Of a DNA stretch of 64,000 nucleotides, positions 24,625-35,325 are shown one piece after another. The number at the start of each line of letters is the position of its first letter. Positions within the stretch are counted from its first letter, which is position 1. Below the pieces are notes generated by a model, which made no database searches, was not told where the DNA came from, and saw only the letters and a program-made list of their open reading frames with translations. Both the position numbers and the translations under genes were made by a program. Source of the DNA: Acanthosepion esculentum (taxonomy: Eukaryota > Mollusca > Cephalopoda > Sepiida > Sepiidae); assembly GCA_964036315.1 (NCBI GenBank), contig OZ038480.1, forward strand, positions 10,511,203 through 10,575,202, written 5' to 3'.

Positions 24625-24733
24625 ATGACTGCATCAAATTCAAATAGTATATTAAATTTGCCAACAACAAATGAACTTCACAAATTCACATCTTTTGAAC
24701 ATTGCGTAGCTGGAATTATCTACGCACTTCTTG
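24625..24733 (+). CDS. First coding exon, retinochrome-like opsin
   Basis: ATG at 24625 (A at -3) opens 36 codons plus one base, ending at a consensus donor G|GTAAGT (24734). The peptide starts MTASNSNSILNLP and ends TSFEHCVAGIIYALLG. Its last 20 residues share LH-FT--EH---G--Y--LG with the retinochrome exon at 47543-47627 (10 of 20 identical by eye). The two exons end at the same codon and in the same intron phase (phase 1, Gly codon split). The encoded part would be the extracellular N-terminus and start of helix 1 of an opsin that binds retinal. No exon 2 was seen before 47543. It could therefore be a tandem paralogue with far-off exons or an alternative first exon of the downstream gene. 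No symbol is given because the paralogue is unknown to me. Confidence 0.65.
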
Positions 24734-26257
24734 GTAAGTAAAAAGAAAATAATCCTTCCTCTAAATTCTTACATCTAGAATTCACATAACTGTAAAAGTA
24801 CAAAACTCTTTTCTGGTGTTGGATATATGTCGTTTTATACACTAAGTTTGTTTTTTTTTCTTTTTCTTTTTTATTCTTACCATACTTTTTAGCAGTATCG
24901 GAATTTTGCAGATGTTAGTTCGATTAAATGAAAAATATTATCATTATTATATTTTATGTATTCTCTTGTTCATACCAAATGCTTGGTCATCACTGTACAC
25001 TGAGTGACAACATCTTCTTAAATCTCCAGCACTTTCGTCAGCACCTTGCAGCCCCCAGAATTGTCGTGGCCTAAAACGTGTAATTCACTTAATTTTGATT
25101 CCAGGTCTTCCGAGTGCGCCAATTATTATACGAATGACCGTAATCTTTTCTGATATTCTTCAAATCTCTGGTGATGTAGGAAATTCAGATGTTCAGTTTT
25201 TTATATTAAAAATCCGAACATCCGAATTCAAAACAACAATAAAATAAAAAATAAAGGAAATATGGTTTCATGCCTGTTAAATCATTTGTATTTACAAACA
25301 TATGTACATGAATTCAAAAGAATCAAAAATGATTTAAAAGTACTCTTTGAGTTAGTCTTTGGGTAGTTGGTTTACAAAAAAAAAATCTGAAAAGACTTTT
25401 AAATAGTTGGTCTACAAAAGAAGCGCTAGCTGAAAAAGACTTTTATCGTTAGCGAAGATTCACTGACCAACTTTGACATTATTGTTGGAAATGAGTCGAT
25501 TAAAGTCGACGACTAGCTGGCCATGCTGTTGCTGATTCGTTTCAAGTCGCCGACGCATATTTCTTTCAGCATCTCATCTTCTTGAAATTCGAAATCTGTG
25601 GGATTTAATAAGAATTTTTTCCCGAATGTAGGCTTGAGAAGAATACGGTTTCAGTTTGTTCTGATTGGCCAAATATTTCACATGGCGATGTTAATTTCTA
25701 ACCAATAGACACTGTCATTTAAACGGTGTGTGCTATATTGTGTAATCTTATAGGAATATTTGTAATATTGTCTGTTATTGGGTAGAAGAAGTTTGGGCGT
25801 GTTTTAATATGCTATGTATGCGGGTAGGTAACTGTGTTGGAAATAGGGTTTATTTCCTATATCTTAGCCTTTTTTGCAAATTTTTCGTTTTTTTTTCTTT
25901 CACTCATTACGATTCACAGATACAGCTAATATTGATAAACCCATATCTCGTATTTACCTTGTTTATGTTTATCTTATCCGATGTTCTGGCTTGAATCTCA
26001 AAGTTCGAGAGTGTATTCCTCTTCTTTAATAACCACTGGTTTGGCCTCATTTTTCATTGTTGTTTTTGAGACTGACGATGTCTAGTGTTTATCGTTGTTG
26101 ATCGATCAACAGAGAATTTCCTCAAATCAATAGCGTAGTATCAACATCAGTATCTTTGCCGACCCCTGTACTGCAATTGTCGAGACAACCTTAAACATTA
26201 CGAATCTCCAATCGCACTAGTAATGATGGCTATAATCGTCACTTTCATATTCCATAG

Positions 26258-26258
<1 letters not shown>
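24734..26258 (+). other. Intron of the retinochrome-like gene, no feature
   Basis: AT-rich; I looked for helix 1-2 opsin coding sequence and saw none. One open frame at 25809-25994 is Phe-rich and unconvincing. Confidence 0.5.

Positions 26259-26306
<48 letters not shown>
26259..26306. repeat. (TG)n microsatellite
   Basis: About 23 TG units followed by CACGCGTGCACG. Confidence 0.95.
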
Positions 26307-26307
<1 letters not shown>

Positions 26308-27300
26308 ACGCGTGCACGTGCTTTCGGTTTACATTCCACGTGGTTTGCTGGATCTGCGGAATTTGCAACCAAACAAATTTTCTTAATATTTTCAAAATGA
26401 CTTTATTTAATAGCCTGCTGGGTTGTATGACATGATTCACTTAAATTTCAAATTCCCATAAAATTTGATTTTTTTTATTTTTTTTCACAATCAAAGATTC
26501 AGGTCTACACATTTTTAACATTGGCCTGTATAGTGAAGATATCGTTACATACACAGTTCCCAGTTGATTACTATGTCCCACCCAGTCATGTATATTCTTG
26601 TATTCATCCTGTACGTTTGTTGATTGTGTCGTCCACTCTCATATTTAATTTATGTCTACACAGCGTACATTTATTGTTTCCATGTCTTGGTTTTTATATA
26701 GTTAATAATATTATTATTATTATTTCTCAAATCTGTTAGGTGCAATCTAGCGTCTTTCAATTGAGATCAAGTGACAGCAATTCTCTCCACTACATTCCTA
26801 AGTATTCAATTTAATTTTGGTAATGCTGCTGAGTGATTTCAATTTTTGCAGGGATTTTCCAAATTTTTTAAACAGTATACGGAACTTCTTTTTTTTAAAA
26901 TTATGGTGAGTACAATTACAATTTTCATTTTCACCAATTTTCTCAATTTTTTCCTAATCTGTTTTAGTTCCAATCTTTCAACTCCTGGGAAACTAATGTT
27001 CATTGTTTGAGAATTCTTCCCTTTGTTTGCGACGACTATTCCAAAATAATAAACTGATTCTAATTATGCGAAAAAAAAATCACATTCTGATTTTTCAATG
27101 ACCTCTTTTGCCTCTGGATACATTTCACAACCGCGATGGAAAAGCGACAAATGTTCACTCTTGAAGTTACAAAGGAAACCCTTTTTCTTGGTTAAATGAA
27201 AAATAAATAAACAACATAATACTCTCTCAGAGTTATAAAAAAAAGTTAATACTCTCTAATTATAAATAATTATAATTCATTTGATTTAAAATTGGTAAAC
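26307..27300. other. AT-rich stretch, no gene seen
   Basis: Nothing recognised. Confidence 0.5.
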
Positions 27301-28190
27301 GACTGAATTTTTTTTTTAAGCATTTCACCCCAAGCAAGGCGGGAGAGCCACTAGCACGCAGGGAGTTACAGAGAGTGATGAAAAAGACTGCGTATAGAGG
27401 GGATTGAGGAAAGGATAAAAGAAGAACGGGGATTACGGCAACAGAAGATGGCGATTGACGTTGCATTTAAATTTTTGAAGATTGTAGTTATCAGGGAAAC
27501 AAGTAAACGGAAGGGAATTACACTGTCGGGAAGCACGAGAAAAGAAACTGCTGGAGTAGAAGCGGTGGTTGCATTTAACTATTTTAATAATAAAAGGGTG
27601 GGACCTAAATGCCAATCTAACAGCACGCTTAAATTCATGTAGTTGGGGCATCAGAGAAGACAGCTCATCAGAACAGTTTTAAAATATTTGTAGAAAAAAA
27701 AACAAAAGGTAACCGCATCAGGTCTATGAGAAAGTGACTAATGTCGAGATGCCAGGTCAGGACCAATTACATTGCAGATCCTTCTTTGGATTTTGTCGAG
27801 AATCTCGAGATGAATAACAGGGACACCAGACCAGATATGGCGACAATATTTAATGTATGGACGAATTTTAGATGTGAAAAATGGACTCGGGGAGGCACGG
27901 TGGAGTAATGGATAAACGGCTCGGGTTGAGGAATCGGAGAGCCGAGTTCGAATTCTAGTGCTAATACCCTTGGGAAAGGTATGAATCCTCTTCTTCTCCC
28001 TCCAGCTATGGGTAAATAGCAGGACAGACCGAGTTCTATAGCCTTGGATGACAACTGGTCTACCGCATAAAAAATCTGTCTCGTCAATTATGTATCGAAA
28101 GATCACCTAAGCGTGTATCATGCATGGCATATAAGTGACTGAAGTTGGACTCTGACGAGAAAAAAACATCTGGCACGAAAATTTGCTATC
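27300..28190 (-). pseudogene. jockey/CR1-type LINE 3' fragment, split by a SINE
   Basis: Minus-strand 3' part of the same LINE as at 431-2040. Its 3' end starts at about 27315 (TTTCACCCCAAGCAAGGCGG, the reverse complement of the family terminus). The frames encode IRPYIKYCRHIWSGVPVIH, EILDKIQRRICNVIGPDLAS and, further on, RQCNSLPFTCFPDNYNLQKF. The continuation on the other side of the SINE is 28146-28190 (GACTCTGACGAGAAAAAAAC). Frame shifts and stops are present. It is 5' truncated, as usual for LINE insertions. Confidence 0.75.
27889..28145 (+). mobile_element. SINE-4 (tRNA-derived) inserted in the LINE fragment
   Basis: 257 bp beginning GGGGAGGCACGGTGGAGTAA. The A box lies in GTGGAGTAATGGATAAACGG and the B box in GAGTTCGAATTCTAG (about 27946-27960), so the head is tRNA-like with an internal polymerase III promoter. 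The body includes ATGGGTAAATAGCAGGAC and ends with GCATGGCATATAAGTGACTG. TGGACTC flanks it on both sides (27882-27888, 28146-28152), a 7-bp target duplication inside the LINE. It is younger than the LINE it interrupts. Its body, without the head, forms the tandem array at 29587-30238. Confidence 0.75.
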
Positions 28191-29586
28191 AAAAAAGCAA
28201 CATTGCTTGTTATTCGTGGTGCTGTACTGTTACTGCTTCTCGGTGTTCTCATCACTAACTTAATCATGTACAGAATGTTTTAAAGCGAATAAACACATAC
28301 AAACCGACCGAACCAGCAAGAAAAATGATAAATTATCTCTTTTATTCACAACTGAGTTCTTTAAATTAAATTATTTTCTCAGATATGCCTTTGTTTTCTT
28401 TAATTTATTTTGGCTTCAAGTTAGTCATTCATCTTATATGTTCACAGCGATTACTTCTACTACTATCACTATATCAGTTGCAGTAATTACAACAGTTGAC
28501 GAGAAGCCACATGAATGAATACCAACTTCCCACTGATGCCAAATGTTGTATTTCGGGTTGAAAATTTCGAATACTGATTTTTTAGGCTTGCAACAAATTT
28601 CATTCCCCTTCGAAGACTTGCCTAACCACACTCTTCTTTATTTACGTCCCTCATTTGATTTCGCCTTGTGTGTGATAAACAAAATAATTACCCTTACCAA
28701 GTGAGATATTTCCCACCTACCGGCACTGAAAGTTTGGTGTCCGAACCCATTTAAAAAAAAAAAAAAAATTTGAATGTTGATTTTCAAAGTAGACTACGAG
28801 CACTCATCACACACTGTAAAATAGACGCAGCACAGTCTTAACGATTAATTTCCCCCCTATTGACCTTGTGCCGCACCAACGAAAAGTTGGAAGCATGTCG
28901 CTGCTCTATCACTATTTCTACGGAAAGTGTTCAAACGAAGTAAATTCCTCAATTCCACCAGTTCTAATCTTTACGGTTGGCCCGCCATGCCACGCCCATT
29001 GTAGCGAACCACCGTCATTTCCTTCATATTCCATTGGTGAGATGTAAGTTCCACACGAGGAGCTTCTTCCCACGAACCGCTGCTTTGTGGAACCGATTCC
29101 CAAGATGATGCTCCCCCAATCACTACAATCTTGGCCTGTTCAAGTCTAGAATCAACTGTTATCGTCCCAATTAATCCTCATAAACTGTGCCTCTTATCCT
29201 GTAACACTCTACCTTGAGTGGCCCTTGGACCTTGTACAGGGTGAACACCACTGTAAAGAAAAAAGATTTCTCTGACACAAAATCACAAATGTGATATACA
29301 ATAAGGATCGAACTCTCTACAGTTGAATATCTTGTTAATCATTTTTATAGCGAGGCGCCGTTAAAAACCCACGTAGCCTTATTTAATGAGCATAACATGA
29401 CCAATTTTAACAGGGTACCTAGCGAGATTAAAATTCTTCACAATAGCTAAGTGGAGCTTGCCTATCATAGTGATATATTATTTATTAATATTGGCCTTGT
29501 TCGCCCAGTAGATGGGCCTTTAATTGGGATTGATGTCACTTCACTAACGAATTGGTTTGAAAGACAAGTTTATTAACTATTATGCA
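28191..29586. other. Unassigned stretch with a SINE-1 remnant
   Basis: Poly-A at 28754-28770. An old minus-strand SINE-1 copy is probably present at about 29290-29362 (GGATCGAACTCTCTACAGTT ... GAGGCGCC). The minus-strand frame 28918-29103 is open for 61 codons with no recognised domain. Confidence 0.4.
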
Positions 29587-30238
29587 ATGATCAGTCAGTG
29601 ATGTGCCATGCGTGATACACGCTTAGGCGATCATGTATCTTTAGATACATGACTGACGAGGCGGATTTTCCCACAGTAGGTTGACATTTCTTTCTGCAGT
29701 AAACTAGTTGCCATCCAAGGCTACAGAACCCAGTCTGTCCTGCTATTTACACATAGCTGGGAGGGGGAGAAGAAAAGGACTCATACCTTTCCCAAGGGTA
29801 TTAGCACGTAAGTGAATATCAGTTCAGTTATGTGCCATGCGTGATACACAACTAGGCGATCATGTATCTTTCGATACATGACCGACGAGGCAGATTTTTT
29901 TCCCACAGTAGGTTGACATTTCTTTCTGCGGTAGACCAGTTGCCATCCAAGGCTATAGAACCCGTTATATCCTGCTATTTACCCATAGTTAGGTGAAGAA
30001 GAGGATTCATACCTTTCCTAAGCGTATTAGCACGTAAGTGAATATCAGTTCAGTTATGTGCCATGCGTGATACACACATAAGCGATCATGTATCTTTCGA
30101 TACATGACTGACGTGGCAGATTTTTTCCCCTCAGTAGGTTGCATTTCTTTCTGCGGTAGACCAGTTGCCATCCAAGGCTATAGAACCCAGTCTGTCCTGC
30201 TATTTACCCATAGCTGGAGGCAGAAGAAGAGGATTCAT
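29587..30238 (-). repeat. Tandem array of truncated SINE-4 bodies (three units)
   Basis: Three units of about 220-228 bp, each starting near ATGTGCCATGCGTGATACAC (29599, 29829, 30056), then GATCATGTATCTTT-GATACATGAC, and running to TTCATACCTTTCC and TATTAGCACGTAAGTGAATA. They are reverse complements of the SINE-4 body at 27889-28145, cut off just before the B box. The third unit is interrupted at GGATTCAT by the BEL element, and its end (ACCTTTCCCCAGGGTAAGTG) reappears right after it at 37543. Confidence 0.8.
30235..30238. repeat. Target site duplication of the BEL element, left
   Basis: TCAT, matched by 37539-37542 directly after the 3' LTR. Confidence 0.85.
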
Positions 30239-30829
30239 TGTAAGAAATTCTACAAATTAAGCGCCTATTGGCTAATTTTGTAACGACCAATCTCATTGGT
30301 CGAACTTTGACTGGGTTTGTTTTCGCGGGCCTTTGGCAACGCCCGCCACTTTTGAATCAGTCGCGAGAAAGGATTGGAAGTGTCCGGACTCATTTGAATC
30401 TTTGACGGGGCCTTGAGCGCCCAAGCCTAAATTAATTAGACATTGAATGTCCAGCAGCATCCAAAATGGAAATGCTTCAGACGCTGTCGCGAAAATCCTC
30501 GGAAGAGACCGGACTCACTGGAAACAGCTTAATAGGGCCTTGAGTGCCCAAGCCTAATAATTAGGCTTAGGAGTTTCTACTAGCGCAACCACATGGTAAT
30601 GCGCCTTCACACCAGCAAGATTGCCTTTCTCGGTTGAGATACAGAAGAAGAAGAGACTTTCCTTTCTTTTTCATTAAACTACCCTACCCTGTTCCCAGGG
30701 GCAAAAAGGGCAAAATCTTTTTTGCAAGGCTGCAATAAAATTAGTCTCGTGCTTTGAGGTAAGCCTTGTTGATTTGTTGACTTTCTTGTCCCTGCCAATG
30801 GTTGATCTGTGTGAGAAGAAATTCTCACA
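30239..30829 (+). repeat. BEL 5' LTR
   Basis: 591 bp, starting TGTAAGAA and ending TTCTCACA (8-bp imperfect terminal inverted repeat, one mismatch). The last 20 bases form a small hairpin (TGTGAGAA/TTCTCACA). Two diverged copies of a roughly 73-bp block lie inside (30358-30430 and 30484-30559), sharing TCGCGA-AA, CCGGACTCA and GGGCCTTGAG-GCCCAAGCCTAA. Confidence 0.95.
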
Positions 30830-31333
30830 TAGTTTTTATTGCAAAAAAGATTAATAGTTTAAAAAAAAAAATATTTTTTGCACGATTTAATTGTAAAAAA
30901 GTTTTAATTGAATAGTGAGTGTAAATAATATTTCTCTCAATATTGTATTGTGTTATAGTTAATTTAACTATATATAATATGCTGGTTTCTCTGTCTGCTG
31001 TTTAAATGTTTTACAATTTGTAAAAAAAAAAAAAATGTTAGTAATTTAATTTAACTTCTCGTCGAAGGGGGTTCGTTAAAATTAATTCCCCTTGACCATT
31101 AATTTGCTGTCGTTCTAAAAAAGAAACTCGCTTCTTGTTTTTTACTATCAACCCTGTTCTCCCCCTTCCTTTTTTTCCTTAATGGAAAGTTGGCGCCTAT
31201 TTGACTGACCAACTTAGACTGAAATTTCTCTCGTTCAGTGCACCACTTTCTAGTAGGAAGTTAGTGTCGACCGCAAGCTTGGCTTAAACAATTTCGTTTT
31301 TATTGTTTTTTTGCCTGCGGGCTAATAATAATT
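30830..31333 (+). other. BEL leader between 5' LTR and gag
   Basis: 504 bp. It begins TAGTTTTTATTGC, which has no TGG start typical of a tRNA primer-binding site. It has runs of A/T and no open frame. The start codon sits in AATTATGGCT. Confidence 0.7.
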
Positions 31334-34300
31334 ATGGCTTCGAAGGATTTGTTCGCCAAGATTGAAGCCAAAAAGTTTCGTATTAGCAGCACTGTGGAAT
31401 GGATGAAGGAAAATGGTGCTAGCTTGACTACCATCGATTCGAACATCTCTGTCATCAACAAATGGTTGACAGAGTTAGATGATTTGATGGATTTGTTGAT
31501 TTTGAAGTCTCCCCCCGAGGAGAGGTTGAAATTGTGTAACGATGCGACACAATTTTCTTCCAACATTAGAGAAGAGTTACCCAAGTTAAAGAGTGGAAGC
31601 GAGAGCTACGAGACGGTCCAATCAGCTCATATTAGACCCTTAGGGCTAAATCTTGAATGCCCCATTTTTTCAGGGTCAGATTCTTCTGATATTTTCGAAT
31701 TCAGGTCCTTCCTCGGACGGTTTGAATTTTGCACTTCTAACTTGGGAAAGGCTGACAAAATGCTTCTGTTGAAATCCAGGTTGGGAGGGCAGGCATTTGA
31801 CCTCGTTTCCAGCTTGGATATAACTCCAGAAAATTATGACCTAGCTCTGGCTAGTTTAAAGGATAAATACTCAAATCCGTCGTTGATCAAAAACAGAATA
31901 TTTGAGGAAATTATTCCTCCTTCTGAACGGATAACTCGTTGTAAGGAATTAAAAGTTTTTCTTGAACGAGCCAAACTCGATTTATCCGAGTTAGACAAGT
32001 CCTTCGGGACAGATTTTTTCGTAGATAATTCTACATCTGGGGCCATTATGGCCCACATCTTATTCAATAAATTCCCTAACAGTGTGAGAAGGGAAGTAAT
32101 GAATAAATCAAATGAGAGATTTCCCTCTCTAAGTTCCATTATGTCCTTTACTTTCGACATAATTGATATTTTAATGGCGTCTCCTTTGGATGAAAAAAGG
32201 CGGGAATACTGCTCATCCAATATGGCGGCTCCTCCTTCTTCGGAAAGCAAAGCCAACATGGCGGCAGGGTCTTACTCCAAGTCCGCTAATGTAAAGAAGG
32301 GCATGAATACCTTCAAATCTCCCGCTAATAATGGCGAGGCCTTTAAAGGCTGTAAATTATGCAAGGCTATGGATCATTCAGTTAAGGAGTGTAACAAATA
32401 TCAGGCCTTCGAAGATAAATCTCAGAGGGCCAAGGAACTTAATTTGTGTACCAAGTGCCTAGGTGGACACTTGGATTCACATTGCAAAGGGATTAAGGGA
32501 TTCCCTTACCCTTGCATTTTTTGTGGGCTTAAGAATCATTATTCTATTATGTGCCCTAAAAGTTCAAAATCCTGTGTTGGAAGGACTACCTTAACGGGGC
32601 AGGGAAATTGCATTTTCCCTGTTCTCAAAATTTCTATGAGGGTAAATAAACACCCCGTTTACTTCTACTGCCTTTTAGATACTGGCAGCCAAAGATCTTT
32701 CTTTTCACAGGCCATTTTAACCCAGTTAAATTCTGGTGTAAAATATAAACCCAGATCGGTTGACATGTCTGTAAACACAATGATTGGGAGTAGTTCCTTA
32801 AATCTGCAGGAATTACATGTATCCCTTAAATTAGGGTTTCAAAAACCTTTTTCATTTCCAGCCTTATTTGCTGGGGATCTGAATCTGAGATTCAATGTGG
32901 ACGGGTTTGACGAGATAACCTCTAACTTAATTAAGGAAGGTTTTCGTCTCTGTCCAGGTTATAGGGACCTAAATGGGTCTACTATTAATGGCATCATTGG
33001 ATTAGACTTGATTCCACGGATTAATAATCTCCGTGTGATCCGATGCATGGGGGGTAGCGCTTGGAAAATCTCCAAGTATGTCATTCCCTTTGGGGAAGTA
33101 AGAACATTTTTATCACATGATCCTGTTAAGGAAGAGTTGCCACCCTTTGATCAGATGGTGAATTCACTCCCTCCTTGTCATTCTTATTTGATTGACAGCG
33201 TTTTGGATCCGGTTCATTCGTACGAGGATGCACTTCAGCCTTTCTTCTGTGAATCGTCGGTCGAGCGTGGGATAGAGAAATTTCTTTCTCTCGATTCCAT
33301 AGGGGTCGATGAAAACAGAAAGTTGTCTTCCCTTGATGAAGAGAAGATAAAGAAATTTGAGGAGTCTATCGTTCTTAAGGACGGTAAATACTATATTGAT
33401 CTACCTTGGGACTACGAGAAGCTTTCTCGTGTTGAGTCCAATTATGTGCCTTCTCTGCGAATAATGCAGAGAGTGGCGGAGTCCTTAAACAGGAAGGGAC
33501 TGTACGATGATTATTTAAAAGTCTTCAATGAGTACGAAGACTGTGGCATAATTGAACCATTCTCGGTCCTGCCGGGGACTTACGAGAATTGTATTTCGGT
33601 TCCCCATAGACCTGTCTTCAAGGAAGGCCAGGGGGTAACTACAAAAATCCGCCCCGTGTTCAACTGTTCGCTGAAGAGACGGGGGGGTACCTCAATCAAT
33701 GACGCCGCTTATTCTGGCGTTAATCTCACTGCTCAATTATTGGATTTATTGTTAACGTTACGAAAGAATAATTATGTTCTTTTGGGCGATTTGCGTAAAG
33801 CATTTCTACAAATTCACCTGAAATCTGTTGAAGACAAAAATAGATTTTGCTTTTTTCTTAAGGTGAATGACAAATTATGCACTTACAGATATAAGACTAT
33901 TATCTTCGGGTTCAATGCCAGCCCTTTCATCTTGAGTTTTATACTTAAATTTCATGCGAAAAAATACAAGGATGATTTGGCTTCTCATACCATTTACAAC
34001 AACTTTTATGTTGACAATTTGGTCACATCTAGCTGTGACCGTGATTCTCTACTTCACGTTTATAATACTGTACGTGGTAGGTTAAGGGAAGCAGGATTCG
34101 AACTTCAGTCCTGCAATTCCAATTGCTCGAACCTACAAAGTAAAATGTCGGAGGACGGTTCAATTACGTCCCCGCTTCCAAACTATGAAAAGGTGTTGGG
34201 TTATTTTTATTCCCCGACCCAAGATTCAATTAAACTTATTCCCACAGCTATAGACTCCAATGTCAATACTAAACGTGGGGTTCTTTCCCAGATTTCCTCT

Positions 34301-35311
34301 GTATATGATCCATTATCTTTACTTCTTCCAGTAACTGTACAGGGGAAGATATTCATTAGTCAATTATGGAAGAATAACTTATCATGGGATCAGCAGATTC
34401 CCGATAATTTGCTAAACTTGTGGCGAGTGCATGCTAAAAAATTAAATAATTTAAGGGAATTCGAGTTTCCCAGATGCGTACTTTCGGAGAACGCCCCAGT
34501 TGAGTTCATATGCTTCTGCGATGCGTCTAAGCAGGCCTTTGGATTTACTATGTACGCTAAACAAGGAACTCAATGTTCCTTATTATTCGCCAAAGCCAAA
34601 GTAGCTCCCATCAAGGGGAAATCACTCCCTACCCTGGAACTTATGGCCATATATCTGGCCCTTAAAGTTGTACCTCAGCTTTTAGCTGCCTTAAAGCCTA
34701 TAAATATCCTTGCCCTTTGCCTTGTGTCAGACGCTCAAGTAGCCCTTTCGTGGGTTTTAAACGGCAAAGGGTCCAAAAAAAATATATTCGTTGAAAACCG
34801 AATATCTGATATTAAAAGGTCTTTGGAGGAGATTACCCTTAAAATTGGCATATCACCTAAATTTAAATATGTTCCTTCGACGGAAAATCCGGCAGATCTG
34901 CTAACCAGAGGTCTCACCACCTCCAAGTTCGCTCAACTGTTCGAATTCTGGGTATACGGCCCTGAGTGGCTTAATCAAGATAGCATCTGCTGGCCCGTAT
35001 CACCCTTACCCTGTCTTAACGACAACAACAGGAAAATTGTATCCTGCATGATATCTGTAGATACGTGCCCGGTTGAAGGCAGTTTACCTTTGGAAATCTC
35101 GAAATTTTCCACATTATCTAAGGCGATTAATGTCTTAGAGAAGGTGCTGAGTTTTGTCGACAAATTACGTCACCGAAGCACCAATACCTTTAATAGAGCC
35201 AAGATGTTGCTCTTTACCAATATGCAAAGCGAAGTTTTTTCCTTTGAGTTGGATTATTTGAAACAACCTTCAAATAAGGTTATACCTCCTAGGGTATCAG
35301 CCTATTCTTAG
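31334..35311 (+). CDS. BEL/Pao gag-protease-RT-RNase H polyprotein
   Basis: 1325 codons, one open frame. Gag occupies about residues 1-410 and ends in three CCHC-like knuckles (C340-C343-H348-C353, then CTKCLGGHLDSHC near 372-384 and CIFCGLKNHYSIMC near 394-407). The pepsin-type protease follows with LLDTGSQ at about 447-453. RT carries GDLRKAF (Asp 819) and YVDN (892-895), where YVDD is the usual form. RNase H has Asp 1063 (FCDAS), Glu 1102 (TLELMA) and Asp 1133 (VSDAQ), so its acidic residues are kept. The frame closes with TAG at 35309, just where BEL proteins normally run on into the integrase; the integrase frame is -1 and overlaps from 35293. I chose the first ATG after the leader. No stop interrupts the rest, in keeping with a recent insertion. 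Confidence 0.95.
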   Translation: MASKDLFAKIEAKKFRISSTVEWMKENGASLTTIDSNISVINKWLTELDDLMDLLILKSPPEERLKLCNDATQFSSNIREELPKLKSGSESYETVQSAHIRPLGLNLECPIFSGSDSSDIFEFRSFLGRFEFCTSNLGKADKMLLLKSRLGGQAFDLVSSLDITPENYDLALASLKDKYSNPSLIKNRIFEEIIPPSERITRCKELKVFLERAKLDLSELDKSFGTDFFVDNSTSGAIMAHILFNKFPNSVRREVMNKSNERFPSLSSIMSFTFDIIDILMASPLDEKRREYCSSNMAAPPSSESKANMAAGSYSKSANVKKGMNTFKSPANNGEAFKGCKLCKAMDHSVKECNKYQAFEDKSQRAKELNLCTKCLGGHLDSHCKGIKGFPYPCIFCGLKNHYSIMCPKSSKSCVGRTTLTGQGNCIFPVLKISMRVNKHPVYFYCLLDTGSQRSFFSQAILTQLNSGVKYKPRSVDMSVNTMIGSSSLNLQELHVSLKLGFQKPFSFPALFAGDLNLRFNVDGFDEITSNLIKEGFRLCPGYRDLNGSTINGIIGLDLIPRINNLRVIRCMGGSAWKISKYVIPFGEVRTFLSHDPVKEELPPFDQMVNSLPPCHSYLIDSVLDPVHSYEDALQPFFCESSVERGIEKFLSLDSIGVDENRKLSSLDEEKIKKFEESIVLKDGKYYIDLPWDYEKLSRVESNYVPSLRIMQRVAESLNRKGLYDDYLKVFNEYEDCGIIEPFSVLPGTYENCISVPHRPVFKEGQGVTTKIRPVFNCSLKRRGGTSINDAAYSGVNLTAQLLDLLLTLRKNNYVLLGDLRKAFLQIHLKSVEDKNRFCFFLKVNDKLCTYRYKTIIFGFNASPFILSFILKFHAKKYKDDLASHTIYNNFYVDNLVTSSCDRDSLLHVYNTVRGRLREAGFELQSCNSNCSNLQSKMSEDGSITSPLPNYEKVLGYFYSPTQDSIKLIPTAIDSNVNTKRGVLSQISSVYDPLSLLLPVTVQGKIFISQLWKNNLSWDQQIPDNLLNLWRVHAKKLNNLREFEFPRCVLSENAPVEFICFCDASKQAFGFTMYAKQGTQCSLLFAKAKVAPIKGKSLPTLELMAIYLALKVVPQLLAALKPINILALCLVSDAQVALSWVLNGKGSKKNIFVENRISDIKRSLEEITLKIGISPKFKYVPSTENPADLLTRGLTTSKFAQLFEFWVYGPEWLNQDSICWPVSPLPCLNDNNRKIVSCMISVDTCPVEGSLPLEISKFSTLSKAINVLEKVLSFVDKLRHRSTNTFNRAKMLLFTNMQSEVFSFELDYLKQPSNKVIPPRVSAYS

Positions 35312-35325
35312 ATAAAGATGGTCTG

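Noticed and set aside
28221..28283. Hydrophobic stretch (VLLLLLGVLITNLIM) as opsin exon 2
   Set aside because: It stops after a few residues, has no splice acceptor and lacks the retinochrome helix 1 signature.
31834..32259. 141-codon minus-strand frame inside the BEL element
   Set aside because: Antisense shadow of gag; no domain.
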